NCBI RefSeq assembly: GCF_031180965.1
Contig: NZ_JAPSLH010000018.1
Coordinates: 20,895-84,894 of the forward strand
DNA: 64,000 nt
Direction of reading: 5' to 3'
Source: Chelativorans sp.
GTDB lineage: Bacteria; Pseudomonadota; Alphaproteobacteria; Rhizobiales; Rhizobiaceae
Part shown: positions 9,417 to 18,606 of the stretch, one piece after another
Numbering within the stretch: the first letter of the stretch is position 1
Layout of the letters: every line of letters starts with the position of its first letter
Translations under genes and position numbers: made by a program
Notes under the pieces: model-generated
The model's input: the letters and a program-made list of their open reading frames with translations, nothing else
Databases searched by the model: none
Told to the model about the DNA's origin: nothing

Positions 9417-9612
9417 GGGACTCCCTCCTCAGTCGCGTATTTTGTGCAGCCCGGCTCCCGGACGGGACCGCTATTCGCCCACAGATTAGCCGAGCAGGCC
9501 CGGTCAGACAATTGCAGAAGCGGCGGCTGTCCGCCATGCAACTTTGCTTGATCTTCTGCGGCGATGCTTGTATCAGGCACGAGGCGATGGAGCCGCGCTC
9601 CTTGCCGGCCGT

Positions 9613-9688
9613 GCCGCTTTAGCTCAGTTGGTAGAGCACATCATTCGTAATGATGGGGTCGTCAGTTCGAGTCTGACAAGCGGCACCA
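9613..9688 (+). tRNA. tRNA-Thr (anticodon CGT)
   Basis: A 76-base cloverleaf with CCA encoded. The acceptor stem GCCGCTT pairs with AAGCGGC, the D-loop contains AGCTCAGTTGGTAGAGC, the anticodon stem CATCA/TGATG encloses the loop TTCGTAA (anticodon CGT, reads ACG), and the T-arm is GTCAGTTCGAGTCTGAC. No integrase or direct attachment repeat is seen around it. Confidence 0.97.
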
Positions 9689-9788
9689 TTTCCCTTACAC
9701 GCCCTGCCGTTGTGAACGCCCGCCGACACGCCTTTTCCTGCCGCGGCCCGGCCGAAGCCGAGCCGCGATCACACAAGCTTATAGGTAC

Positions 9789-12050
9789 CTAGATGCCGAT
9801 GCCCTGCTTGACGCGTTCGCGGGTGAGCGGCAGGTCGTAGAAGCGAACCCCGGTGGCGTTGCGGACAGCATTGGCCAAGGCCGCAGCCACCGGCCCCTGC
9901 GCGGCCTCTCCCGTGCCGAGGAACGGTTGGCCGGGCCGGTTGATGATGTGGACATCCACGCTTTCCGGCACGCTTGAAAAGCGCAGGATTGGATAGCTTG
10001 ACCAGTCTGTGCTCGTCACCCGCGTGTTATCGAAGGTCACCTGCTCGTAAAGCGTCCAGCTGATGGACTGGATGATGCCGCCTTCGGTCTGGTTGCGGAT
10101 GCCGTCGGGGTTCACCGCCTCGCCGCTGTCGATAGCCGACACCGCGCGGACCACACGCACCCGGCCGGTCTCGCGCTCCACCTCCACCTCGAGGGCGACG
10201 GCGAGAAATGCCGCCAGATTCTTGTAGCGCGCGAATCCAAAGCCGCGGCCGCGGCCATTGGCGGGGGCATCGGTCGACCAGCCGAATTCCTGCGCCGCCT
10301 TTTCGACGACCGCGCGGGCGCGCTCGTCTTCCAGATGGCGCAGCCGGAACTCCACAGGATCGGCTCCCGCAATGATCGCCAGCTCGTCCATGGTGCTTTC
10401 CAGGGCGAAGACATTGGCATAGGCGCCAAGCGCGCGCAGCGCCGAAACCCGGAGCGGCATCTCCGACACGAAATGCCAGAGCACGCGACGGGGAAAGACA
10501 TAAAGGGGCACCGCGTTGCGGTCGCCATTGCCCGACTGCGATATGTTGAAATTGGGCGGGCGCACCGGGAAAGCCTGCGCCCTGTGCCGGGCGGCGAGCA
10601 GTGAGGGCGCGCCGCCGGGGCGCGTGGAATGCACATTGCTCCACAGATCGTAGTTCCAGCCGGTGATGCGGCCGTCCTGGCCGACGCCCGCCCGCACCTT
10701 GATGAGCATCGCCGGACCATACGGCTCCCAGCCATGCTCGTCCTCGCGCATCCATTGCAGGCGGATCGGCCGGCCAGGCACCGCGGCGGCAATCATGGCG
10801 GCATCAGCCGCTGCATCATCCGCGCCGTTGTGGCCATAGCAGCCGGAGCCCTCCATGTGGATCACGCGGACCTGCTCGACATTCATGCCAAGCATTTCAG
10901 CGATCGCCTCCTGGTCGGGGTAGACGCCCTGGGTGTGCGACCAGACGGTGAGCTGGCCGTTCTCCATCAGCGCCACGCCGCAGGACGGGCCGATGGAGGC
11001 GTGCATCTGGTAAGGACGCGTGAAGGTAGCCTCAAATACCTGGCCGGAAAAGTCGCCCGCGCCGTCTTCCGCGACCGTGCCGATGTCGCCCTTGGTGCTT
11101 TCCAGGAAGGCGGGAAGCTCGTTCTGGTTCGGCAGGACCGCATCCTCTGACCAGCGTGCCGCCTGCTGCAGGACGCGCATGGCGTTGACGGCCTGAAATT
11201 CCTGTTCAGCCACCACGGCAAGGAAGCTGCCATCGCGGATGACCGTAATGACGCCCGGCATCTGCTCGACCGATGTGGTATCCACGTCCTGCAGCTGCGC
11301 CGCCTGGGCCGGCGGACGGACGACGCGGGCATGCACCATGCCCTCGAGGCGCAGATCCTGGACATAGGCCGCGCCGCCCGTCACCTTGGCCGGTATGTCA
11401 ACGCGCGGCAGCGACTGGCCGATGATGCGCAGGCTATCGGGACTCTTGAGCAGCGACTGCGGCTGCGCTTCGACGGCAAGCAGCTGGTCGGAGACCAGCT
11501 CGCCATAACCGATCGTCTGCCCGTTCTGGCCGACGATGGCCTTGCCTTCCGCCCGCAGGCTCTCACGCGGCACGTTGAGGCGCCGCGACGCCTCCGTGAT
11601 CAGGATCTCGCGCACTTGCGCCGCCGCGTTGCGGATGGCCGTGCCCGAATTCTGCATGGATTGGCTGCCGGCGGTGAAACCTTCGTCAGGTGTCCGGCCC
11701 GTATCGGCGGTGATGAGGTTGATGTCGCCCGGCTCGACCTCCAGCTCCTCGGCCGCGACCTGGATCAGCGCCGTCCTGATGCCCTGGCCGAGTTCGATCT
11801 TGCCGGTGAAGACGGTGATGTCGCTATTGGCATCGATGCGGATCCAGGCATCCAGCCGGCGCGCATCATCGAGGCTGCCCGGCAGTTTCGGCGGCTCGGG
11901 CGCCGCGGGGGCGGGGGTTGCCTGCTGCGCCAGCGCGTGGCGGGCGAGCGAGAAGCTGACGACCAGCGCCCCGGTTCCCATAAGGACGCCGCGGCGTGAG
12001 ATGCCCTTCCTGCGGTCGGTCGAAAATTCGTCTTGCGGGACAATGGTCAT
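9789..12050 (-). CDS. Molybdopterin-binding large subunit, isoquinoline 1-oxidoreductase/aldehyde dehydrogenase type (IorB-like), Tat-exported
   Basis: A 753-residue catalytic subunit of a periplasmic molybdenum hydroxylase. The N-terminus carries a twin-arginine signal (SRRGVLMG, Arg19-Arg20) with a hydrophobic stretch ending ALAQ. Cofactor loops include GQGIRTALIQVAAEEL, GSGCYGHNGADDAA and the C-terminal GTGEAAQGPVAAALANA with the active-site Glu. It starts at the ATG inside TAATG shared with the 2Fe-2S stop codon. This IorAB-like type lacks an FAD subunit and usually passes electrons to a cytochrome c, which is encoded here upstream. The substrate (aldehyde or N-heterocycle) cannot be told from sequence. 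Confidence 0.92.
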   Translation of the reverse strand: MTIVPQDEFSTDRRKGISRRGVLMGTGALVVSFSLARHALAQQATPAPAAPEPPKLPGSLDDARRLDAWIRIDANSDITVFTGKIELGQGIRTALIQVAAEELEVEPGDINLITADTGRTPDEGFTAGSQSMQNSGTAIRNAAAQVREILITEASRRLNVPRESLRAEGKAIVGQNGQTIGYGELVSDQLLAVEAQPQSLLKSPDSLRIIGQSLPRVDIPAKVTGGAAYVQDLRLEGMVHARVVRPPAQAAQLQDVDTTSVEQMPGVITVIRDGSFLAVVAEQEFQAVNAMRVLQQAARWSEDAVLPNQNELPAFLESTKGDIGTVAEDGAGDFSGQVFEATFTRPYQMHASIGPSCGVALMENGQLTVWSHTQGVYPDQEAIAEMLGMNVEQVRVIHMEGSGCYGHNGADDAAADAAMIAAAVPGRPIRLQWMREDEHGWEPYGPAMLIKVRAGVGQDGRITGWNYDLWSNVHSTRPGGAPSLLAARHRAQAFPVRPPNFNISQSGNGDRNAVPLYVFPRRVLWHFVSEMPLRVSALRALGAYANVFALESTMDELAIIAGADPVEFRLRHLEDERARAVVEKAAQEFGWSTDAPANGRGRGFGFARYKNLAAFLAVALEVEVERETGRVRVVRAVSAIDSGEAVNPDGIRNQTEGGIIQSISWTLYEQVTFDNTRVTSTDWSSYPILRFSSVPESVDVHIINRPGQPFLGTGEAAQGPVAAALANAVRNATGVRFYDLPLTRERVKQGIGI

Positions 12051-12547
12051 TATCCAGCCCTCCTGTCCGTCTGGGGCGCCCCGGCCTGCTGCATCAGCTC
12101 GCCCGCGCGGCGGATCGCCGCCAGGATTCGCATATGCGTGCCGCAGCGGCACAGATTGGTCATCAGCGCGTCGCGGATTTCCTGGTCGCTCGGCTGGGCG
12201 TTCTTCCGGAGCAGCGCATGGGCGGTCATCATCATGCCCGGGATGCAGTAGCCGCACTGCGCCGCCTGCTGCTCGATGAAGGCCGCCTGCAGCGGCCCCG
12301 GTTCCTCGATCGTGCCGAGGCCCTCGACCGTGGTGATCTCGCGCCCTTCCATCAGCGACACCGGGGTGACGCAGGAGAGCACCGCCTCGCCGTCGACGAC
12401 GACGGTGCACGCCCCGCATTGCCCGAGGCCGCAGCCGAACTTGGCGCCGTTCAGTTGGAGATCGTTGCGCAGCACATAAAGAAGCGGCGTCGCGGGATCG
12501 ACGTCCACCTCGTGCGTTTCGCCATTGACGTTCAGGGATATCGCCAT
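12050..12547 (-). CDS. 2Fe-2S subunit of the IorAB-type molybdenum hydroxylase
   Basis: A 165-residue subunit with two 2Fe-2S clusters. The first uses FGCGLGQCGACTV with the later Cys of VLSCVTPV; the second uses QCGYCIPGM and CRCGTHMRI. It has no signal peptide of its own, as expected for a subunit exported by riding on the Tat signal of the large subunit. Its stop overlaps the large-subunit start (TAATG), and it starts 3 bases after the cytochrome stop, so all three are one operon. Confidence 0.94.
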   Translation of the reverse strand: MAISLNVNGETHEVDVDPATPLLYVLRNDLQLNGAKFGCGLGQCGACTVVVDGEAVLSCVTPVSLMEGREITTVEGLGTIEEPGPLQAAFIEQQAAQCGYCIPGMMMTAHALLRKNAQPSDQEIRDALMTNLCRCGTHMRILAAIRRAGELMQQAGAPQTDRRAG

Positions 12548-12550
12548 GTT

Positions 12551-13957
12551 CTAGTCCTCCGCGCCACCACTGGCGCCTACATTTTCGGGGCCTCTTTCAA
12601 TGCCGTCGGACGGCCGGATCGCCACCTTGTGCTCGCCCGAACGCGTCCGCGCCACCAGCTCCACGAGATTCTCCCAGGCGGGAGCATCGGAAAACCGTTC
12701 GCGCATGTAGGCGAGCAGATCGGCCACCTGCTCGTCGTTGAGAACGCCCCCAAAAGCCGGCATGACGGAAGTCGCCTCGCCATCCGCCGGCGGCAGGCCG
12801 TACAGGACCACATTGACAATGTTCTGCGGGTTCGGCGCGTTGACCGCTGTGCTGAGGGAGAAGGGCAGGCCACCGAAGGGCTGCGGCCGGCTGCCGTCAT
12901 GGCAGCCCGCGCAGGCGCCGGCATAGATCGCCGCACCATCGCCCTGAGCACTTCCCGGTTGCGCGGCGGCGGCAGGGGCGGCATCGACCAGTGCTGGACT
13001 TTGACTTTGTGAAACCTCGGCCAGCAGCGCCTCGGCGCGCGCTTGGCGCTCCGCATCGGGTTCGCCCATCACCGAAGCGACATAGGTCGCGATGGCGGCG
13101 ATATCGCTGTCCGGCAGGAGGCCGAGATTTCCGGTCACCTCCGCCATCGGACCGCGCGAGACGCCATGGTGCTCGTGCCAGCCCTGGCGCAGATAGAAAG
13201 CCAGGCTTTCCTGGTCCCACGGGATGGGCGCGGGCGACTCCGTATTGATGGCATAAGCCTGCCAGCCTTCCGCCTCGCCGCCGCCGAAATGGCGCTCGGG
13301 GTCGATCGCGCCGAAGCGGTTGCGCGGGCTATGGCAGGCGCCGCAATGGCCCAGGCCCTCGGCGAGATAGGCGCCGCGATTCCACTCCTCGCTCTGCGCC
13401 GTGTCGGGATGATAGGCGCCTTCCTCGAAGAAGAGGAGCTTCCAGCCGGCAAGGATCATGCGCATATTGTAGGGGAAGGGCAGTTCGTTCTCCGGCGCGG
13501 TCGAATTCACCGGCTGGCGCGTCATCAGGAAAGCATAGAGTGCCCGATTGTCCTCGTCGGTCACGCGTGTGTAGTGGTCATAGGGGAAGGCCGGGTAGAG
13601 ATGGTTGCCTTCCCGGTCGACGCCCTCGCGCATGGCGCGCTGAAAGGCTTCCTCGCTCCACTTGCCGATGCCGGTTTCCGGGTCAGGCGTGATGTTGGTG
13701 GAATAGATGGTGCCGAACGGTGTCGGCAGGGCAAGTCCACCGGCAAAAGCGGGCTGGCCTGGAACCGTGTGGCAGGCGATGCAATTGCCGACCGCAGCCA
13801 GCCTCGCTCCCTGCTCTATCAGCTCCTGGTCGAATTGCGCCCGATCGACAGCCGCTACCGGCTCGATCTCGCCCTTCCAGGCAAGGGCGAAAAATCCGAC
13901 CGCAGCGATCAGAAGAAGGATCAGCACTCCCGCCGCGACACGCATCAAAACGCGCAT
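12551..13957 (-). CDS. Triheme cytochrome c, electron acceptor of the molybdenum hydroxylase
   Basis: A 468-residue membrane-anchored periplasmic cytochrome with three CXXCH heme sites: CIACH (Cys59), CGACH (Cys205) and CAGCH (Cys349). A single N-terminal helix (about residues 5-26) anchors it. The three-domain layout matches the alcohol/aldehyde dehydrogenase cytochrome subunits that feed electrons to the respiratory chain. The ATG at 13957 is chosen because GGAGGAGG sits just upstream; an in-frame ATG nine codons earlier has none. It is the first gene of the operon with the 2Fe-2S and molybdenum subunits. Confidence 0.93.
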   Translation of the reverse strand: MRVLMRVAAGVLILLLIAAVGFFALAWKGEIEPVAAVDRAQFDQELIEQGARLAAVGNCIACHTVPGQPAFAGGLALPTPFGTIYSTNITPDPETGIGKWSEEAFQRAMREGVDREGNHLYPAFPYDHYTRVTDEDNRALYAFLMTRQPVNSTAPENELPFPYNMRMILAGWKLLFFEEGAYHPDTAQSEEWNRGAYLAEGLGHCGACHSPRNRFGAIDPERHFGGGEAEGWQAYAINTESPAPIPWDQESLAFYLRQGWHEHHGVSRGPMAEVTGNLGLLPDSDIAAIATYVASVMGEPDAERQARAEALLAEVSQSQSPALVDAAPAAAAQPGSAQGDGAAIYAGACAGCHDGSRPQPFGGLPFSLSTAVNAPNPQNIVNVVLYGLPPADGEATSVMPAFGGVLNDEQVADLLAYMRERFSDAPAWENLVELVARTRSGEHKVAIRPSDGIERGPENVGASGGAED

Positions 13958-13989
13958 TAGGCTCCTCCTCCCAGACTGCCGCATCAGCA

Positions 13990-14012
13990 GTCATTCCAAC
14001 GAAAGCTGGGAC
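13990..14012. repeat. Possible short interspersed palindrome (GTCATTCC..GAAAGC..GGGA type)
   Basis: The stretch reads gtcattccaacgaaagctg followed by gga. It resembles the small GTCATTCC-CGAAAGC palindromes dispersed in many proteobacterial intergenic regions, here degenerate. Only one copy is seen in this window, so the call rests on resemblance. Confidence 0.35.
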
Positions 14013-14112
14013 CACTGAGCAGTAAGTCAATAGTACAATCCACGCGGGGGGAAGACCAGCAATCCTGGGGTGCAGGAGGGCCAGAAACCATCCTTTAGAA
14101 TTCGGAGCCGCC

Positions 14113-14847
14113 TCAGATAGTCCAGCCGCCGTCTATGGCGTAGGCTTGGCCGCTGGTATAGGTCGCCGTTGCCAGATAGACGGCAAGGTCGGCGATCTCC
14201 TCCGGCGTGCCGAGGCGGCCCATGGGTTGGCGGGCAATAAAGGCTTTTCGCGCACCCTCATAGTCGCCGGTTGCCTTGAGCCGCTCCTGCAGCGAGGGGC
14301 TCTCCACCGTACCGGGGCAGATCGCGTTGCAGCGGATCCCCTGGGCCACGTAGTCGGCGGCCACCGCCTTGGTGAGCCCGATCACGGCCGCCTTTGTCGT
14401 GCCATAGGCGAAGCGGTTGGGCACGCCCTTGATGCTGGAGGCGACCGACGACATGTTGATGATGGCGCCGCCGCCGCGCTCGATCATTTTCGGCAGGACG
14501 GCGCGGATCGTACGCACCATGGCTTTCACATTGAGGTTGAAGGCGAATTCCAGATCCTCGTCCTTCATGTCCAGCACGGTGCCGGAATGCACCACGCCGG
14601 CGCAGTTGAAGAGCACGTCGACCGCGTCGATCTCGGCCACCAGCGCCTTCACCGCGGCATCGTCCAGCACGTCGAGCCTGCGCGTGATGATCCGCTCATC
14701 GCCGCCGAGTTCGGCGAGCAGAGTCTCGTTGATGTCGGTCGCATAGACAGTTGCGCCGGCACGGGCGAAGGCGAGGGCACTGGCGCGTCCTATGCCCTGC
14801 GCGGCGGCGGTAACGAGAACTGTCTTTCCCTCAAGATCGGCGGTCAT
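14113..14847 (-). CDS. SDR family oxidoreductase, 2-keto-3-deoxy-L-fuconate dehydrogenase-like
   Basis: A 244-residue classical short-chain dehydrogenase. The NAD-binding motif is AAAQGIGRASA with an acidic residue at the end of strand 2 (YATDIN), which favours NAD over NADP. The NAG motif is NCAGVV, the catalytic Ser is in MSSVASS and YGTTK supplies Tyr and Lys. The pattern IRCNAICPGTVESPSL is typical of the DHRS6/BDH2 and 2-keto-3-deoxy-L-fuconate dehydrogenase branch. The divergent amidohydrolase next door resembles L-fuconolactonase, which supports this reading but does not prove it. Start 14847 has GGGAG upstream. Confidence 0.88.
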   Translation of the reverse strand: MTADLEGKTVLVTAAAQGIGRASALAFARAGATVYATDINETLLAELGGDERIITRRLDVLDDAAVKALVAEIDAVDVLFNCAGVVHSGTVLDMKDEDLEFAFNLNVKAMVRTIRAVLPKMIERGGGAIINMSSVASSIKGVPNRFAYGTTKAAVIGLTKAVAADYVAQGIRCNAICPGTVESPSLQERLKATGDYEGARKAFIARQPMGRLGTPEEIADLAVYLATATYTSGQAYAIDGGWTI

Positions 14848-15011
14848 CGCTCTGCTCCCGGATGGTTCTATGCGTCGCCCTCTCATAAGCCGGGCGCGGC
14901 TGAAGCACCACTCTCTTTGCATGCCGCGCCAATGATGCCCAAGCGGGCGTGACATTCCCGCCGGAAAAGATATCTCTGGCTGGTTCCGGAACCGCCGAGG
15001 GAGGAGACCGC

Positions 15012-15851
15012 ATGATCATCGACACGCATCTGCACGTCATCGACAGAAAGGCGCTCAGCTATCCCTGGCTGGAAAACGCGCCGCCGCTCAACCGCGATTT
15101 CCTCTACGAAACCTATGCGCGCGAGGCCCGGCGCGTCGGTATAGAAGCGGCTTTGCACATGGAGGTGGACGTCGACGAGAGCGATATCGAGCGGGAAACG
15201 GATTACATCGGCAGGCTCGCCGCGCAGCCCGGCAACCTGATTGCCGGTGCCATCGCCTCCTGCCGTCCGGAACATCCCGATTTCGCCGCCTATCTGGAGC
15301 GCCAGGAGGCCAACGAGCTCGTCAAGGGCTTCCGGCGCGTCCTGCACGTCGTGCCGGACGACGTGTCCGAGCGGGCGCTTTTTCGCGAGAACATCGCCCG
15401 CCTCAAGGGCACGCGCTTCACCTTCGATCTGGTCGTGCTGCCGCGGCAACTACCGAAGGCGATGGCGCTGATCGATCTTGCGCCGGACGTCCAGTTCATC
15501 CTCGACCATTGCGGCGTGCCGGACATCAAGGCAGGCGAGGTGGAGCCGTGGCGGGCGCATGTGCGCGAGATCGCGCGGCGGCCCAATGTGACGGCTAAGA
15601 TCTCGGGCGTCGTCGCCTATACGGACGTCGAGAACTGGACCGTTGAAATCCTGCGCCCCTGGGTGGAGCACGTGGTCGAGTGTTTTGGCTGGGACCGGCT
15701 CGTGTGGGGCAGCGACTGGCCGGTCTGCACGCCGGCCGGCGGGCTCTCCACCTGGGTTGCGGCTACGCATGCTCTCTTTTCAGGAGCGAGTGAGGAGGAA
15801 CGCAAAAAGCTTTTCTCGGGCAACGCACGGCGGATTTGGCGGTTGGGCTAG
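15012..15851 (+). CDS. Amidohydrolase family protein, L-fuconolactonase-like
   Basis: A 279-residue TIM-barrel hydrolase of the amidohydrolase-2 family (fuconolactonase/2-pyrone-4,6-dicarboxylate lactonase group). The HxH metal motif is DTHLHVID (His6, His8), FILDHCGVPD follows strand 6 and WGSDWPV carries the late Asp. The ATG at 15012 has an ideal GGGAGGAG site; the open frame extends upstream without support. It is transcribed away from the SDR gene across a 164-base shared promoter region. Together they could convert an L-fucono-lactone-type sugar acid, but no transporter or aldolase of that pathway is adjacent. Confidence 0.88.
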   Translation: MIIDTHLHVIDRKALSYPWLENAPPLNRDFLYETYAREARRVGIEAALHMEVDVDESDIERETDYIGRLAAQPGNLIAGAIASCRPEHPDFAAYLERQEANELVKGFRRVLHVVPDDVSERALFRENIARLKGTRFTFDLVVLPRQLPKAMALIDLAPDVQFILDHCGVPDIKAGEVEPWRAHVREIARRPNVTAKISGVVAYTDVENWTVEILRPWVEHVVECFGWDRLVWGSDWPVCTPAGGLSTWVAATHALFSGASEEERKKLFSGNARRIWRLG

Positions 15852-15857
15852 TTTGTC

Positions 15858-16667
15858 CTACCGCCGCATGTAAAGCCATAGGGTCACCGGGGCGAGCACC
15901 AGCGTCAGCACGACCGGAGCAGCGAGCGCGAGGGCGATCTGAGTGAGCGTCGTGCCCTCACCCAAAATTGCGCGCATGGCGGTCGCCATGTGGGAAACGG
16001 GATTGACCTCCACGAAGGCCCGCAGCCAACCGGGCATGGTCTCAGGTTCCACCATGATATTCGAGGCGAAGATCAGCGGAAACATGACGGTGAAGCCGAT
16101 CGTCATCACCGTCATCGGGGTACGGATCAGGAGTCCGAGCACGATGAAAATCCAGCCGGCGCCGAAGCCGATCGCGATCAGCAGCGCAAACCCGCCGAGC
16201 ACGCCGAGAAGGCCGGCATTCGGCCGATAGCCGAGGATGAGGCCGATGGTGAGGATGATCGTGCCGGCTATGAGATGGCGCAGGATGTCGCCCACCATCA
16301 AACCCGCAAACGGGGCGAGCGACCAGATCGGCAGCGAGCGGAAACGGTCGAACAAACCTTTTCCAAGGTCGGTCGAAAGGCCCATGCCGGAATAGACCGA
16401 GTTGAAGATGACTGTCTGGACCAGAATGCCGGGCAGGAAATACTGGAGGTAATCGCCCGTCGAGCCCGCAAGCGCGCCGCCGAACACGAAGGTGAACAGC
16501 AGCGTGAACATGATCGGCGTCATCACCAGATCGAAGAGCTGCTCCGGCACATGCCTGAACTTGAGCACCGCCCGCCAGGCGAAGACCAGGGCATTGGAAA
16601 AGGATGACGGTTCCCGCGGGCGCTCCACCCGCTGAAGCACCGCGGCGGCGGGGTCGATCGCACTCAT
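15858..16667 (-). CDS. ABC-2 type transporter permease (DrrB-like)
   Basis: A 269-residue inner-membrane permease with about six helices and the ABC-2 signature region FLPGILVQTVIFNSVYSGMGLSTDLGKGLFDRFRSLPI. Its start overlaps the stop of the ATPase gene (ATGA), so the two form an exporter of the daunorubicin-resistance (DrrAB) type. Substrate unknown; such pairs export drugs, lipids or small hydrophobic compounds. Confidence 0.92.
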   Translation of the reverse strand: MSAIDPAAAVLQRVERPREPSSFSNALVFAWRAVLKFRHVPEQLFDLVMTPIMFTLLFTFVFGGALAGSTGDYLQYFLPGILVQTVIFNSVYSGMGLSTDLGKGLFDRFRSLPIWSLAPFAGLMVGDILRHLIAGTIILTIGLILGYRPNAGLLGVLGGFALLIAIGFGAGWIFIVLGLLIRTPMTVMTIGFTVMFPLIFASNIMVEPETMPGWLRAFVEVNPVSHMATAMRAILGEGTTLTQIALALAAPVVLTLVLAPVTLWLYMRR

Positions 16668-17677
16668 GGCCTTTTCCCCTTTGCTGGCTCACTTTCCGTG
16701 GCACGATCGGTCAGAGCGAAGAAGACTGCATCGAGGCTAGGCTGGCCGAGCGAGAAATCCGTTACCTCGATATCCGCGGCCAGCAGCGCCGCAATGGCTT
16801 CGTTGGCGGCCTGCGCCGTGCCGGCAATGACGGAGAGTTCCGCCCCTTCCGCGCTCGGCTGCACCTGGTGACCGAGCCTTTGTTCGAGGATGGCCGTGGC
16901 CTCGGCCATCCTGCCGGCGTCGGCCAGCGCCACATGCAGGAAGCCAGATCCCGTCGCTGCCTTCAGCTCGCGGCTTGTTCCTTCGGCGATCTTTCGGCCG
17001 TGATCGATCACGGCGATGCGGTCGGCGAGTTGGTCCGCCTCTTCAAGATACTGCGTGGTGAGCAGGATCGTGACGCCGGAGCCGGCGAGCTGCCGGATCA
17101 TACGCCACACGCCCTGCCGCGCCGTCGGGTCCAGGCCTGTCGTCGGCTCGTCCAGGAAGAGGACGCCGGGGGTGACCACCAGCGAGGCGGCGATGTCGAG
17201 CCGGCGCCTCATGCCGCCAGAATAGTCCTTCACCTGCTTGCCGGCGGCGTCCGACAATTCGAAGGCTGCAAGCAGCGCATCGGCGCGCGCGCGGGCCTCC
17301 CGCCCGCGGAAACCCCACAGCCGGGCCAGCAACATCAGGTTCTCGCGGCCGGTGAGATCCTCGTCCAGCGAGGCGAACTGGCCGGTCATGGCGATTGCCG
17401 CGCGCACCGCATGCGGCTCGCGCAATAGATCGTGGCCCATCACGCTCGCCGTGCCCGCATCCGGCGCAGCAAGGGTGGCGAGCATGCGCATCAGGGTCGT
17501 CTTGCCAGCGCCATTGGGGCCCAGAATGGCGAAGATCATGCCGCGCGGCACGTCGAGATCGATGCCGTCCACGGCACGGACATCGCCGAACTGCTTGGCA
17601 AGGCCGCGTGCCGAGATGGCAAGCGGAGCGGCTTCGGCGCGCGCCAGCGGCTCGCGGAACTGCGGTTGGTCGTTCAT
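16664..17677 (-). CDS. ABC transporter ATP-binding protein (DrrA-like, daunorubicin-resistance family)
   Basis: A 337-residue ATPase with Walker A GPNGAGKT, signature YSGGMRRRL, Walker B VLFLDEPTTGLD, and the C-terminal DUF4162-type domain (about 230-325) characteristic of DrrA. The ATG at 17677 gives MNDQPQFREPLARAE; the open frame extends far upstream only as a shadow of the permease gene. It lies 125 bases downstream of the potI-type gene, so it may be read through from the polyamine operon, although no shared function is evident. Confidence 0.92.
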   Translation of the reverse strand: MNDQPQFREPLARAEAAPLAISARGLAKQFGDVRAVDGIDLDVPRGMIFAILGPNGAGKTTLMRMLATLAAPDAGTASVMGHDLLREPHAVRAAIAMTGQFASLDEDLTGRENLMLLARLWGFRGREARARADALLAAFELSDAAGKQVKDYSGGMRRRLDIAASLVVTPGVLFLDEPTTGLDPTARQGVWRMIRQLAGSGVTILLTTQYLEEADQLADRIAVIDHGRKIAEGTSRELKAATGSGFLHVALADAGRMAEATAILEQRLGHQVQPSAEGAELSVIAGTAQAANEAIAALLAADIEVTDFSLGQPSLDAVFFALTDRATESEPAKGKRP

Positions 17678-17802
17678 AGCGGTTCGTCCCTCGGTGCAGC
17701 CTGGCTCAGCCGGGCTCTGCAGCGGCGAACCCATAGCCGAGAATGCGGCTCTTTGCCACCGGCCGCGCGCAACCTGCTGACACTTAGCTCCTAGCGCAAA
17801 TC

Positions 17803-18606
17803 TCAGGACAGACGAGCGCTGCGCGACCGCCGCCGCGCCACCTCGTATGCGACGGCGCCGACGATGGTGACGGCGATCATGATGAGCGCCAATGCATTGA
17901 CCGCGGGGGTGAGGCCGGTGCGCACCTTGGTGGCGATATAGACCGTCAGCGGCGTGTCGAAGCCGCGCACGAAGAGCGTCGTGTTGTAGTTCTCGATCGA
18001 CTGCAGCGCCGCCAAGAATCCCGCGGCGATCAGCGACGGTTTCAGGAAGGGCAGGATGACGCGGCGGAAGATCATGAATTTCGATGCGCCAAGTCCGAGG
18101 GCCGCCTCTTCCTGCGTCCGGTCGAAGCGCTGCAGGCGGGCGGCCACCATCAGCATCACATAGCAGATGATGAAGCTCGACTGCGCCAGGACGATGAGGA
18201 AGGTGCCGCCGCCGACGCCAAGCTGGCGCCAGAGCACGAGCGTGGCGATGCCGATGACGACGCCCGGCGTCAGGAGCGGCGAGACCATCACCGCATACAT
18301 GACGCTGCGGGCGCGGGCATTGAGGCTGGTGAGCAGCAGGGCGGCCGCCGTGCCGATCGGCAGGGCGACGACGAGCACGAAGAGGGCCACCACCAGCGAG
18401 GTCCAGAGCGCCTGCCACATGCCCGTATCGGCGGCGAGCGCGTTGAACCATTCAAGCGTCGTGCCCTGCCAGGGCGTCACCGTGGGAAAGCGGCTCGTGT
18501 TGAAGGTGGCGGCCGCCATGATGGCGAGCGGCGCGAAGAGATAGATGAAGAAGGCGGCGAGATAGAAGCCGAAGAGCCCCTTCAGGATGCGGTCGGCGGC
18601 ACTCAT
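17803..18606 (-). CDS. Spermidine/putrescine ABC transporter permease (PotI/PotC-type)
   Basis: A 267-residue permease with six helices. The EAA loop EEAALGLGASKFMIFRRVILP contacts the ATPase. The start at 18606 overlaps the previous permease stop (ATGA). It is the last gene of the potD-A-H-I operon. The fold and gene order support uptake of a polyamine or a related cationic or opine-like compound. Confidence 0.92.
   Translation of the reverse strand: MSAADRILKGLFGFYLAAFFIYLFAPLAIMAAATFNTSRFPTVTPWQGTTLEWFNALAADTGMWQALWTSLVVALFVLVVALPIGTAAALLLTSLNARARSVMYAVMVSPLLTPGVVIGIATLVLWRQLGVGGGTFLIVLAQSSFIICYVMLMVAARLQRFDRTQEEAALGLGASKFMIFRRVILPFLKPSLIAAGFLAALQSIENYNTTLFVRGFDTPLTVYIATKVRTGLTPAVNALALIMIAVTIVGAVAYEVARRRSRSARLS

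Noticed and set aside
9417..9788. tRNA-Thr as an integration site of a mobile island
   Set aside because: No integrase, no repeat of the tRNA 3' end and no change in gene character were found nearby.
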